From: Candidatus Fermentithermobacillaceae bacterium
Lineage (GTDB): Bacteria; Bacillota; Sulfobacillia; Fermentithermobacillales; Fermentithermobacillaceae
DNA length: 44,496 bases
Direction: 5' to 3'
Assembly: GCA_018052475.1 (NCBI GenBank)
Contig: JAGPNG010000013.1
Location: forward strand, 2,234 to 46,729
The translations under genes were made by a program, and so were the position numbers. Under the pieces are notes generated by a model. The model did not search any database, had not been told where the DNA came from, and saw only the letters and a program-made list of their open reading frames with translations. Below are positions 16,279 through 24,569 of the stretch, in pieces (position 1 is the stretch's first letter; the number at the start of each line of letters is the position of its first letter).

Positions 16279-17598
16279 CTACCTTGACTGTTTTTCGAGA
16301 TAGTTAAGCAATAAAAAGGTTAGGCTGCTTGCTAAGCGTAGAGCGGCGCATATGATAAACGCCCAAAAGAACCCAAACTTGTCGCCCAAACCCACCCCTA
16401 CCATAGGTGCAAAAATAGCAGATGCGTTTATGACAGTCGTGTAGTAAGCAATATAGGTCGCCTTATTCTCGGTTGGGGTAACGTCAAGCAACGTGTTAAA
16501 GAGCGACAGATTCACTCCAGCGAAAATAGCACCTGTCAGGAAATTGAACACCCCTATGGTAGCCAGGCTTTTTGAAAAGGCATAGACTGTAGGGACTATG
16601 AAGATCCATACCCCCGAAGCAAAAAGAGTCTTCAAGTTGCCATGCTTGGTAAGAATCTTGGGCCAAAAACTGTAACCTAGGATTGAGCCCAACGTGTTTG
16701 AAAGACTCAGGATGCTTATCCATGTGTTCGTAGCCCCAAGTTCTTTGACTTGATACAGTGTAAACAATGGCCATGGGATCTGCCATGCAAAGTGAAAAAC
16801 AAGGGACGCAAGCACAAACCGTAGGAATTCCGTATGTTGAAAGATATCGCGAATCTCAGCGATTAAGGACCGAAACGGACCTTCGGTCCTTGGGAGATCA
16901 TGCTCGTCAGAGCTTTTGACCGAGCCCGTATCCTCCGCTACGGTTTCCTCCAAGCGATTGAACAAATACGCTTCTACTACTGCCATAGCAAATGCCGCTG
17001 CAAAAACAACCTGATAGCCGACGGGAAATCCTATGGCATCTATTACCATTCCCGTAACAAGTACAGTGATAGTTCCAAACAAGCTAATAAGTTTGTTTCT
17101 CAGTGCGAAAGCATCTGCACGCCTCGAGACAGGGATAACCTTGGATATGTACGCCTGCCACCCAACGTTGAATATTGACCCCGGCATGTTCATCAGGGCA
17201 ACTAATATTACCAGTATTGACGCTCGTTTGTCTTCCGTAAAGAAGGGTATAAACGAAATCAACAGGTAAAAAAGCCTGTGAAATAAGATTAATCTAGAGA
17301 GTATCTGCTTCTGATTTGACCTTTTGTCGAGGTACCTAGCGCCCGGTATCATAGATAACAGGCTTACAAGAGCGGGACCCGAGGATAAGAGCCCCACCTG
17401 AAAGTTCGAAGCGCCAATCTTTATAGCAAAGATGCCTATAAACGGAGAGGCGAGATTGAGTGAAATACTATCCGCTATCCCATGATAGACATTTATCCTA
17501 ACGTTACGTTCGATTCGTGAGAATTCGGAATCGTTAGGATCGCTGGTATGGTGCAAATCCTGCGATATTGTTGAAAACATCTTTTTTAAGCCTCGCAT
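16279..17598 (-). CDS. Major facilitator superfamily transporter
   Basis: A 439-residue integral membrane protein with about 12 hydrophobic helices in two halves, separated by a charged central loop near 200-235 (ETVAEDTGSVKSSDEHDLPRTE). The first-half loop GARYLDKRSNQKQ resembles the cytoplasmic 2-3 loop of MFS carriers. The N-terminal 30 residues are hydrophilic. The substrate cannot be deduced. It lies 92 bases upstream of proS on the same strand and 76 bases downstream of the second aldo/keto reductase, so partial co-transcription with either is possible. A second in-frame ATG seven codons in is an alternative start. Confidence 0.85.
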   Translation of the reverse strand: MRGLKKMFSTISQDLHHTSDPNDSEFSRIERNVRINVYHGIADSISLNLASPFIGIFAIKIGASNFQVGLLSSGPALVSLLSMIPGARYLDKRSNQKQILSRLILFHRLFYLLISFIPFFTEDKRASILVILVALMNMPGSIFNVGWQAYISKVIPVSRRADAFALRNKLISLFGTITVLVTGMVIDAIGFPVGYQVVFAAAFAMAVVEAYLFNRLEETVAEDTGSVKSSDEHDLPRTEGPFRSLIAEIRDIFQHTEFLRFVLASLVFHFAWQIPWPLFTLYQVKELGATNTWISILSLSNTLGSILGYSFWPKILTKHGNLKTLFASGVWIFIVPTVYAFSKSLATIGVFNFLTGAIFAGVNLSLFNTLLDVTPTENKATYIAYYTTVINASAIFAPMVGVGLGDKFGFFWAFIICAALRLASSLTFLLLNYLEKQSR

Positions 17599-17674
17599 TG
17601 CCTACCGTCTCGCCTCCATTCAGTGTATGGTATACCCTAAACCCCTCTTAGTCCAAAAGATATTACAGCCTCGC

Positions 17675-18631
17675 TCAAACCAGCCTTATAGCGAACTCAG
17701 GACAAACTGGCGCACAATACCCACACAATATGCACTTTGCGGGGTCATTGTGGGCTTTGCCATTTACCAAAGACATTGCCATATTAGGACAAATATCCAC
17801 ACAGGTACCGCACCCCTTGCAGAAAGCCTGGACGATCAGTCTCTTTGCATGCATGGTTCGGTCTGAAAGATCTTGAGGAATCTCTTTACCTTCGAATATG
17901 CGTAGATTCATCTCAAGCTCGTCGCCATTGACCATGCCCACTGCTACCGAACTAACGCCTTCTAGACTTCGAACATAGTTAAAAGCATCTTCTCTATTCG
18001 ATAAGAGATTTCCTCCTCCGAGTGCTTTCATCGCATAAATACCCTTGCCTACGGAAGAGGCCTGGGCGATAGCTTCTGCCATTTCGTCCCTAGTTCCGTG
18101 CAAAATTCCCAAACCTTCGATGTTGATAATTGGGAATATCACGTCGATATCATCCACTTCTTTTGCCGCCCTAACTACTTCTACGGAATGCGTGGATATA
18201 CCTACGGCTCTGATGATGCCCTTAGCCTTGCAGTCTACAAGGCACTCTAGAGCGCCCTTTCGCTCCTCGAATACTTTCGAATCTACTCTGGCTGCATGCA
18301 AGTGAAATATATCTATCGTATCTCTGTCAAGAGACTCTCTCGCTTCCAAAACAGCTGCCTTCATGTCAGAATATGTTGTGGCCGCGGATTTGGTCGCAAT
18401 CACCACGTCGTATTTTTTATCCCCTAGGCCGTCCAAGGCGTTTTTGATATGTGGGTAAGTGCTATAGCTTTGGGCAGTATCTAGAAAGTTGATTCCACGC
18501 AACACGCCTTCCCGAATAAGCTCACCACCTTTTTCAGGCGATAGGCCGAATTGATTAGGACCCATGGGCAAAACCCCGAAACACATTTCGGTTACAACTA
18601 CGTCAGTCTCTCCAAGGCGATTCTTTCTCAC
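17675..18631 (-). CDS. Aldo/keto reductase with C-terminal 2x[4Fe-4S] ferredoxin domain (paralogue 2)
   Basis: A 318-residue fusion of the same build as the gene at 6159. The barrel keeps the full catalytic tetrad: D51 and Y56 (FLDTAQSYS), K81 (IATKSAAT) and H112 (FHLHAAR). The C-terminal module has CKGCGTCVDICP and CILCGYCAPVCP, two [4Fe-4S] clusters. The longest frame begins at TTG 18646, but GTG at 18631 has GGAGGG seven bases upstream and gives an N-terminus aligned with paralogue 1, so it is preferred. It is divergent from dinB. The intact tetrad here against K-to-R in paralogue 1 suggests the two have different activities. Confidence 0.9.
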   Translation of the reverse strand: MRKNRLGETDVVVTEMCFGVLPMGPNQFGLSPEKGGELIREGVLRGINFLDTAQSYSTYPHIKNALDGLGDKKYDVVIATKSAATTYSDMKAAVLEARESLDRDTIDIFHLHAARVDSKVFEERKGALECLVDCKAKGIIRAVGISTHSVEVVRAAKEVDDIDVIFPIINIEGLGILHGTRDEMAEAIAQASSVGKGIYAMKALGGGNLLSNREDAFNYVRSLEGVSSVAVGMVNGDELEMNLRIFEGKEIPQDLSDRTMHAKRLIVQAFCKGCGTCVDICPNMAMSLVNGKAHNDPAKCILCGYCAPVCPEFAIRLV

Positions 18632-18656
18632 AATCTGTCCCTCCAATGTGCAAGCC

Positions 18657-18686
18657 CTTTTATAATCCCTCCTGTCTATTATAATG
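18657..18686. promoter_or_regulatory. Divergent promoter region between the aldo/keto reductase and dinB
   Basis: A consensus TATAAT at 18680-18685 lies 45 bases before the dinB ATG, with a weak -35-like CTTTTA 17 bases upstream of it (18657-18662). The -10 sits within the palindrome ATTATAAT, so a polymerase site in either direction is possible. A second TATAAT is at 18661-18666. No LexA-type SOS box is evident. Confidence 0.3.
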
Positions 18687-18729
18687 AATACATAGATGTT
18701 TGTATTCTAGGCGCGAAGGAATGATACAA

Positions 18730-19938
18730 ATGTGTCCTGGTAGTTCAAGCCTGGTAGAGCGAACCATAATCCACGTAGACGCAGATGCCTTTTTTGCGTC
18801 GGTCGAACAAAGAGATCATCCCGAACTCAGAGGCAAACCGGTCATCGTAGGAAGCGATCCTCGAAGCCGCGGAGTAGTGGCCACCTGCTCATATGAAGCC
18901 AGAGCTTTTGGGGTTCGTTCGGCTATGCCCTCTTTTCAAGCGTACAGGCTGTGTCCTCAAGCGGTTTTTGTGAAGCCGCGGATGAAAAAGTACCAGGAAG
19001 CTTCTGCTGCTATGTTTGAGATCTTTGATAGGCACTCGCCAATTGTGGAGAAATTGTCAATTGATGAGGCTTTTCTTGATGTAACAGGCTCTGACGGAAG
19101 GAAAGTAGCAAGCGATATCCGTGATGAGGTGAGAAGCGATATTGGAATCACCGTTACAGTTGGGATATCATACTGCAAGTATTTGGCGAAAATTGCTTCA
19201 GACCTTGCCAAACCTGACGGACTGATGACGATAAATTCGGAAAACGCGTATGACTTCCTCTCTGATTTGCCTGTGTCACGCCTTCCGGGAATAGGCCCCA
19301 AGACACAGTCCAGATTGAGCTCTATGGGTATATCGCGAGTAGGGGTTATGCGTGATATGCCCGAAGATTGGTTTACTCAGGTGTTCGGCAAGAGAGGAAC
19401 CCGAGTTTTTGAACTCTGCAATGGCATAGACAACGATCCGGTGGTGCCACACGAAGACGCAAAGTCAATAAGTGAAGAAACCACGTTCCCCCAAGACATT
19501 GCAGATAAAGGAGACCTAAAGCCATACCTGGCTGACCTATGTCAGAACGTGTCTTTCCGGCTAAGGAAGTCCGGGCTGAAGTGCAAAACAATTGGGATCA
19601 AAGTAAGGTTTAGTGAGTTTTCAACCATAACTAGAGAGAAGAGCGTTCAAGTGCCTGTTTCCTCCGACGCAGATCTGTTTAATCTCGCGATGACCCTACT
19701 TGACTCGGTATCCATGTCCAAAGCAGTGAGGTTGTTGGGGGTCTGCGCAAAAGGGTTGATCCGAGAGGAAGAGCTTAACCCGACCTTGTTCCCCACACAA
19801 ACGTCCGCATGGGACGACGTGTCCAAATCACAGGATGAACTGCGCATCAAATACGGCAAACCGGTCTTGTTCCTAGGAGCTTCCCTAAAGACTAAAGATC
19901 CCGATGCCCAGCCAGAGAAAAAACACCCCTCGTCGTAA
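18730..19938 (+). CDS. dinB: DNA polymerase IV (Y-family translesion polymerase)
   Basis: A 402-residue error-prone polymerase that copies damaged templates. The palm motifs are IIHVDADAFFASVEQRD (first metal-binding aspartate and steric-gate aromatic) and SIDEAFLDVTG (catalytic D and E). VGISYCKYLAKIASDLAKPDG and LPGIGPKTQSRL (thumb helix-hairpin-helix) are diagnostic. The C-terminal little-finger domain is present, but no clear clamp-binding Q-x-x-L-F tail was recognised. An in-frame TTG at 18700 would add ten residues; GAAGGA nine bases before the ATG at 18730 decides for the latter. It is a lone plus-strand gene, convergent with thiolase over a shared terminator. Confidence 0.96.
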   Translation: MCPGSSSLVERTIIHVDADAFFASVEQRDHPELRGKPVIVGSDPRSRGVVATCSYEARAFGVRSAMPSFQAYRLCPQAVFVKPRMKKYQEASAAMFEIFDRHSPIVEKLSIDEAFLDVTGSDGRKVASDIRDEVRSDIGITVTVGISYCKYLAKIASDLAKPDGLMTINSENAYDFLSDLPVSRLPGIGPKTQSRLSSMGISRVGVMRDMPEDWFTQVFGKRGTRVFELCNGIDNDPVVPHEDAKSISEETTFPQDIADKGDLKPYLADLCQNVSFRLRKSGLKCKTIGIKVRFSEFSTITREKSVQVPVSSDADLFNLAMTLLDSVSMSKAVRLLGVCAKGLIREEELNPTLFPTQTSAWDDVSKSQDELRIKYGKPVLFLGASLKTKDPDAQPEKKHPSS

Positions 19939-19952
19939 ACCAGGGGTGTTTT
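19920..19952. terminator. Bidirectional intrinsic terminator shared by dinB and the thiolase operon
   Basis: Perfect 11-bp arms AAAACACCCCT and AGGGGTGTTTT surround an 11-base loop. On the minus strand the stem runs into a T6 tract; on the plus strand it ends in T4. The dinB stop codon (19936-19938) lies in the loop, so the left arm encodes the last dinB codons. Confidence 0.88.
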
Positions 19953-19981
19953 CTGATGCAACAGCAAATTCAGAGTTGGTT

Positions 19982-21160
19982 CTATCTTTCAACGATAAGA
20001 GCTATCCCCATTCCTCCGCCTATGCACATGGTAGCCAAACCCTTCTTGCAGTCCCTTTTCATCATTTCGTACAAAAGGGTAACTAGAATCCTCGTTCCGC
20101 TCGCTCCTATGGGATGCCCCAATGCTATAGCGCCACCATTTACATTCATTTTCTTAATGTCGATTCCCAATTCCTCTATGCCAGCCAACGTGGTAGAAGC
20201 AAATGCCTCGTTGAGCTCAATTAGGTCAATATCATCAAGAGAGAGGCCCGCTTTCTCCAAAGCCTTTCTGGTCGCAGGTACCGGGCCAGTTCCCATTATC
20301 GCAGGGTCTACTCCTGCCGATGCATAGCTCCGGATAGAAGCGATCGGTTCAAGGCCAAGCTCCTGCGCCCTTCTTAGCGACATCATTAAAACCGCACCCG
20401 CTCCATCGTTTATGCCCGAAGCGTTTCCCGCAGTCACGGTACCATTTTCCTTAAATGCTGGGCGGAGCTTTGCAAGTTTCTCCATGGTAGTGCCGAATCT
20501 CGGGTGTTCATCTTGCTCGAAAATCAAGGGCTCACCTTTTCTTTGCGGTATCTCCACAGGGACTATCTCATCTTTGAACCTACCTGACTTTATGGCCTCT
20601 TCAGCGCGATTCTGACTCAACACTCCATATCGGTCCTGAGCCTCCCTGGTGATGCCCCACCTTTCTGCTACGTTTTCTGCAGTCACACCCATGTGAGTAC
20701 CGCCGAAAATGCACATAAGCCCGTCATTTATCATAGAATCGATCAATTCCCCGTTACCCATTCGGTAACCGTATCTTGCATTAGGCAAAAGAAACGGAGC
20801 CATGTCCATGTTCTCTGTGCCGCCTGCCAGTACTATTTCTGCGTCGCCCGCCTTGATCGACTGAGCCCCAAGGATCACTGACTTCAAACCTGACCCACAC
20901 ACTTTGTTAACGCTGATACATGGAATCTCTACAGGGAGTCCTGCGTAAATGGATGCCTGGCGGGCGATATTCTGGCCCTGACCAGCCCCAAGTACGTTTC
21001 CCATGATCACCTCATCGATGAGGTTAGAATCTATACCCACCCGTTTTACTGCTTCTTTAATCACAACTGCGCCGAGCTTGCTGGCAGGTACTTGGGACAA
21101 TGTGCCGCCGAAAGTGCCAATGGCGGTTCTTAAAGCGCTGACGATAACAACTTCGTTCAA
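19982..21160 (-). CDS. Acetyl-CoA acetyltransferase (thiolase)
   Basis: A 392-residue thiolase that joins two acetyl-CoA to acetoacetyl-CoA or, in degradation, splits acetoacetyl-CoA-type substrates. The acylated cysteine is C88 in [13 protein letters not shown]; the other active-site segments are [17 protein letters not shown] (His) and TMCIGGGMG (second Cys) near the C-terminus. The longest frame starts at GTG/ATG 21193 inside the preceding gene, but a TTG at 21160 with GGGAGGAG five bases upstream gives the usual family start ([18 protein letters not shown]). It is 13 bases after the CoA-transferase B subunit, so it is part of that operon, ended by the hairpin at 19920-19952. The context suggests acetoacetate or other short 3-ketoacid use. 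Confidence 0.96.
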   Translation of the reverse strand: MNEVVIVSALRTAIGTFGGTLSQVPASKLGAVVIKEAVKRVGIDSNLIDEVIMGNVLGAGQGQNIARQASIYAGLPVEIPCISVNKVCGSGLKSVILGAQSIKAGDAEIVLAGGTENMDMAPFLLPNARYGYRMGNGELIDSMINDGLMCIFGGTHMGVTAENVAERWGITREAQDRYGVLSQNRAEEAIKSGRFKDEIVPVEIPQRKGEPLIFEQDEHPRFGTTMEKLAKLRPAFKENGTVTAGNASGINDGAGAVLMMSLRRAQELGLEPIASIRSYASAGVDPAIMGTGPVPATRKALEKAGLSLDDIDLIELNEAFASTTLAGIEELGIDIKKMNVNGGAIALGHPIGASGTRILVTLLYEMMKRDCKKGLATMCIGGGMGIALIVER

Positions 21161-21173
21161 TTGTACTCCTCCC

Positions 21174-21947
21174 TCAGATCGCTTCTTTGCCAATTATATA
21201 TCTCAAAGGGTCTACTTCTTCCCTTAGTATCCTCAATTCCTCCTCCTCGGGTTCCAAAGATACTTTTACCTGATCTGCCCACATGAGCTCAAAGCCAGTG
21301 CTTTCTACAATTTGGTCTCTTGTCACCCCAGGATGAACTGACTCTACCTTCATCCTCTTCGTCTTTTCGTCAAACCCCATGACACAAAGATTGGTGATCA
21401 CTTTGTACGGACCTGTTCCTGGTGGTAAGCCCGCAGCTTCTCTGGCATTTTCCCCGGTCAGATATCCGGGAGTGGTAAGAAAATCGAGTTTATCTACAAA
21501 ACGTCTTTGATCGTGCGGAGTTATCATAAGAGTTCTCCAACACAAAGATGCAAGATCGTTTGCTCCTCCCGACCCGGGAAACCGAACTTTGGGCTTCTCG
21601 AAACTTCCAATAACGGTAGAGTTTATATTGCCATATTGGTCTATCTGAGCTCCGCCTAAGAAACAATAGTCTATCAGGCCCCTTTGACAGCTCTCCATGA
21701 CGTCGGACATGCTGCTAGCCATTATCGCCCTTGCAAAAGTGCGCGAATCTCCCACTGAAATAGGCATGGTCGGCAGGATTGGACCTACGCCGCCTGCTTC
21801 AAAAAGGATTACAAGGTTGGGGCTGTGTGTCTTTTGGGCAAGCATTGTTGCGGCGCAAGGTGCCCCAGTGCCCACAACTACTGTTGAACCATCTTCAAGA
21901 ATCCTTGAAGCAAGGCATATCATGAGCTCCATTTCATTATATCTCAT
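21174..21947 (-). CDS. CoA-transferase subunit B (glutaconate/3-oxoacid CoA-transferase type)
   Basis: A 257-residue beta subunit of a family I CoA-transferase, which moves CoA between acyl-CoA and a free carboxylic acid through a glutamyl-CoA thioester. The probable catalytic glutamate is E50 in LFEAGGVGP. Further marks are [22 protein letters not shown] and [14 protein letters not shown]. Length fits the B subunit of GctB-like enzymes. The ATG has AGGAGG eight bases upstream. Subunit A lies 40 bases upstream and thiolase 13 bases downstream. The acid substrate cannot be told from sequence alone; glutaconate, acetoacetate or an aromatic/branched keto acid are options. Confidence 0.93.
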   Translation of the reverse strand: MRYNEMELMICLASRILEDGSTVVVGTGAPCAATMLAQKTHSPNLVILFEAGGVGPILPTMPISVGDSRTFARAIMASSMSDVMESCQRGLIDYCFLGGAQIDQYGNINSTVIGSFEKPKVRFPGSGGANDLASLCWRTLMITPHDQRRFVDKLDFLTTPGYLTGENAREAAGLPPGTGPYKVITNLCVMGFDEKTKRMKVESVHPGVTRDQIVESTGFELMWADQVKVSLEPEEEELRILREEVDPLRYIIGKEAI

Positions 21948-21969
21948 ATCTGTGACCTCCTAACTAACC

Positions 21970-21981
21970 CCCGCAAGCGGG
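21970..21981. repeat. Small GC-rich hairpin between the two CoA-transferase genes
   Basis: CCCGCAAGCGGG forms a compact stem in the 40-base gap between the subunit A stop and the subunit B start, without a T tract. It could be an mRNA-stability or translation-spacing element within the operon; it is too short to claim more. Confidence 0.35.
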
Positions 21982-21987
21982 CTCATT

Positions 21988-22974
21988 TTATTCGAGGAAC
22001 TCGAGTTTCCTCAATTCCTGTAGTTTCTGCTCGCCTCCACACAACTCAAGATATTCTGCGAAATCCTTCGTGCCGTATATATAACGATTTAGGAAAGGCT
22101 CCAGCGTCTCTTTCTTTCCATCCACAGACAACCACTCGTTTAAGTGATCCTCATCAGAAAAATACTTGTATGGCATGTTACCGGGATAACTCCCGAAAGG
22201 CACGTGACATACTGCGTCAACACAATAGTAGGGGATGATCGTCCTGCTTGGGTCGTTCCTTATATCATCGTTATCTATGATCTCTTCGGCCGACAGGATC
22301 ACGCATTTGGAGGCTCGGGCAACATCGCTGTCAGAAACTGTGATCCCGTCTATTTGGGCGTTCCCATATTTGTCTGCCCGATGCACGTGGATAACCGCAA
22401 CATCAGGATACAGAGCAGGCAGAGCCACAAGATCCATTCCAGTAAATGGGCACTTTATGATCTTGGCACCGCTATATGTAAAAGTATCTGTACCCAGCAT
22501 GATTCGAGCCGGTATGAACGGCACACCCATCGCAGCAGCTCTGTACCTCCATGCCAACGCTGCATTGGTCCATTCCGATACCTCTATTCTGCCCTGTTCA
22601 AACAGTTTTCTAGCTGCCCTAGATAGCCCTCTTGCCTCCAACCCGACTACGTAGGCTACGTCCACACCTGCTATGCAATCTCCGGCAGCCAAGATCTGAA
22701 AGTCATGCGTTGCGGTGTGCCCTGAGATACGAAGGTTCTTTCTGTGTTGTCTCACGATTTCGTGGAGCAAAGCTGTAGGAATGCGATTTGTGCCGAAACC
22801 TCCAATAGCCAGGTAGTCCCCATCCTTCACAAACTTGTCCACTGCTTCGCTTACGCCAATAAGCTTGTCTTTCATAACTTTTGATTTTGCTCGGAAATGT
22901 TCTCTAGCTTTATCCGGATCGGGATCAGTAAAAAGCTTCCCAATACCATGATCTGCTGTATTGCGCTGATCCAT
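21988..22974 (-). CDS. CoA-transferase subunit A (glutaconate/3-oxoacid CoA-transferase type)
   Basis: A 328-residue alpha subunit. It has the CoA-binding start EAVDKFVKDGDYLAIGGFGTNRIPTALLHEIVRQ, then NLRISGHTATHDFQILAAG and VIHVHRADKYGNAQIDG, patterns typical of GctA-like family I CoA-transferases. The longest frame reaches back to 23040, but that would place the start upstream of a sigma-54 promoter; the ATG at 22974 with a perfect AAAGGAGGT nine bases upstream is clearly the true start. It is the first gene of a three-gene operon (subunit A, subunit B, thiolase) that faces away from an NtrC-type regulator gene, strongly suggesting control by that regulator. Confidence 0.94.
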   Translation of the reverse strand: MDQRNTADHGIGKLFTDPDPDKAREHFRAKSKVMKDKLIGVSEAVDKFVKDGDYLAIGGFGTNRIPTALLHEIVRQHRKNLRISGHTATHDFQILAAGDCIAGVDVAYVVGLEARGLSRAARKLFEQGRIEVSEWTNAALAWRYRAAAMGVPFIPARIMLGTDTFTYSGAKIIKCPFTGMDLVALPALYPDVAVIHVHRADKYGNAQIDGITVSDSDVARASKCVILSAEEIIDNDDIRNDPSRTIIPYYCVDAVCHVPFGSYPGNMPYKYFSDEDHLNEWLSVDGKKETLEPFLNRYIYGTKDFAEYLELCGGEQKLQELRKLEFLE

Positions 22975-23004
22975 CTTCGAAATACCTCCTTTCACATTAG
23001 AAAT

Positions 23005-23020
23005 AGCAAGAACCGTGCCA
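23005..23020 (-). promoter_or_regulatory. Sigma-54 (RpoN) -24/-12 promoter of the CoA-transferase/thiolase operon
   Basis: The minus strand reads TGGCACGGTTCTTGCT, an exact match to the sigma-54 consensus (TGGCAC, then TTGC with ten bases between the GG and GC). It lies 30 bases upstream of the CoA-transferase A start and about 150 bases downstream of the gene for a sigma-54-dependent activator. The predicted transcript start is near 22995. Confidence 0.9.
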
Positions 23021-23060
23021 CTGTTCGGCGGCTTGAACATCTTCCGGAGTTGGTCTCCCT

Positions 23061-23122
23061 CTTGTAAAAGACAAGGTGGATGGGTCTAATGCTATAAAGT
23101 GATGGTATGACTAGAAGTCTAG
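23061..23122. promoter_or_regulatory. Inverted repeats upstream of the sigma-54 promoter, possible activator sites
   Basis: Two perfect short dyads lie in the 150-base gap upstream of the promoter: CTTGT-AAAAG-ACAAG at 23061-23075 and CTAGA-AG-TCTAG at 23111-23122, about 40 and 90 bases from the -24 element. NtrC-family activators bind dyad sites in this range, but short dyads are common by chance. Confidence 0.25.
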
Positions 23123-23172
23123 CGGTGTGAACTGCATTTGGCACTTGGGAAACAACTTACCCATGCCCGCTG

Positions 23173-24546
23173 TTATAGTCCATATTTCTTTATCTTGTTC
23201 TGAAGAGTCCGTCTTGATATTTTAAGATATTTGGCTGCTTGAGTACGGTTATTGCTAAAACGATCCAGCGCCTCTTTGATCTTCGTTCTGTCGATTTCGT
23301 CCCATACATTTTGTTTGAGATCTTTTAGGTTCACTTCTCCTTGCTCTCCAAGGTTCGCATTGCGGGCGTTACACTCTGAATCTGAGAAAAACATGGGCAG
23401 GTCGTCTTTCCGAACTACTCTTCCTTCGCACAAAAGCGAAACTTGTTGCATCATGTTCTTTAGTTCTCTCACGTTGCCCGGCCACGAATAAGAAAGTAAA
23501 GTTGTGATGGCCTGTTCATCCAGCTCCGGCACAGGCCTTTTTTGTTCTAGTGCATATTCCTTGAGGAAATATTTGGCTAGGACCGAAATGTCTTCTTTTC
23601 GTTCTCTCAAGGGTGGAATCGTCACCGGTATCACCGCAAGCCTAAAGTAAAGATCTTGACGAAAAGTACCTTTTAGCACTTCTAACGGGAGGTTCTTGTT
23701 TGAAGCAGATACCACCCTAACATCTATAGGTATGCTCTTGGTCCCTCCGAGCCTGTCGACTTCTCTTTCCTCCAAGACTCTTAGGATTTTCGGTTGCATT
23801 GAAAGCGGCAGTTCCCCTACTTCGTCTAGGAATATTGTGCCGCCTTGAGCAAGTTCAAACTTGCCTAGCTTTCTACGACGAGCACCGGAAAACGCTCCCT
23901 CTTCGTAGCCAAAAAGTTCGCTTTCTAGAAGGCTCTCAGGCAGAGCTGCACAATTAATAGGGATAAAGGGCCGGTCTTTTCTTTGGGACCCGTAGTGGAC
24001 TGATTTTGCTATTATCTCCTTTCCCGTCCCACTTTCTCCTTGTATTAGGACTGGGACGTCGCTCGGAGACACTTTCTCAATAACAGAGAATACCTCCATC
24101 ATCTTTGGAGATACAGTAATCATGTTCTTTACATGGTACTTATCCTCAAGTTCGTGTCTGAGCCTTGTAACCTCTGTAGACAATCTGCAATACCGAAGAG
24201 CGCCTTCGACAAGCATCTTCAATTCCTCTAGGTCAAATGGCTTGGTTATATAGTCATGAGCACCTGCTTTCATGGCTCTTACAGCGGTCTTGACTTCCCC
24301 ATAGGCAGTCATAATAATGATCGGGCAGCGGCAACCTTGTGCGATAAGACTATCCAGCACATCCAGACCGCCTATGTCAGGAAGCCGCAGATCCAGCATA
24401 ATCAAGTCAAAATCGTGCTTTCTCGCCTGATCAAGACCATCTCTCCCTGTCTCGGCGCTGTGCACCTCGTATACGCTTCCGAAAATCTCCCGGAACAACC
24501 AGGCTATATTGATCTCATCGTCAATGACCAGTATTCTTTCGCCCAT
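23173..24546 (-). CDS. Sigma-54-dependent response regulator (NtrC/AtoC family)
   Basis: A 457-residue transcription activator. Residues 1-115 form a receiver domain with phospho-acceptor D52 (LIMLDLRLPD) and K102 (ITKPF). The AAA+ domain (about 145-375) has Walker A GESGTGKE at 170-177, the sigma-54 contact loop as GAFSGA near 218-223 (Ser in place of the common Thr), Walker B GGTIFLDEVGELP, and SYSWPGNVRELKN. The C-terminus is a Fis-type helix-turn-helix, NRTQAAKYLKISRRTLQNKIKKYG. It follows its kinase by 23 bases. The adjacent consensus sigma-54 promoter (23005-23020) makes the CoA-transferase/thiolase operon its probable target, as AtoC controls atoDAEB in E. coli. Confidence 0.96.
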   Translation of the reverse strand: MGERILVIDDEINIAWLFREIFGSVYEVHSAETGRDGLDQARKHDFDLIMLDLRLPDIGGLDVLDSLIAQGCRCPIIIMTAYGEVKTAVRAMKAGAHDYITKPFDLEELKMLVEGALRYCRLSTEVTRLRHELEDKYHVKNMITVSPKMMEVFSVIEKVSPSDVPVLIQGESGTGKEIIAKSVHYGSQRKDRPFIPINCAALPESLLESELFGYEEGAFSGARRRKLGKFELAQGGTIFLDEVGELPLSMQPKILRVLEEREVDRLGGTKSIPIDVRVVSASNKNLPLEVLKGTFRQDLYFRLAVIPVTIPPLRERKEDISVLAKYFLKEYALEQKRPVPELDEQAITTLLSYSWPGNVRELKNMMQQVSLLCEGRVVRKDDLPMFFSDSECNARNANLGEQGEVNLKDLKQNVWDEIDRTKIKEALDRFSNNRTQAAKYLKISRRTLQNKIKKYGL

Positions 24547-24569
24547 GACTGCCTCCTATCTTCAAAAAA

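Noticed and set aside
18680..18730. An SOS (LexA) box in front of dinB
   Set aside because: Neither the Bacillus-type GAAC-N4-GTTC nor the E. coli-type CTGT-N8-ACAG pattern was found.
22975..23040. The upstream extension of CoA-transferase A to 23040
   Set aside because: It would place the start codon upstream of the sigma-54 promoter; the ATG at 22974 has a perfect ribosome site.
23128..23155. A second sigma-54-like element (TTTGGCACTTGGG) in the gap beside the regulator
   Set aside because: It has AC rather than GC at the -12 position and points on the plus strand into the 3' end of the regulator gene.
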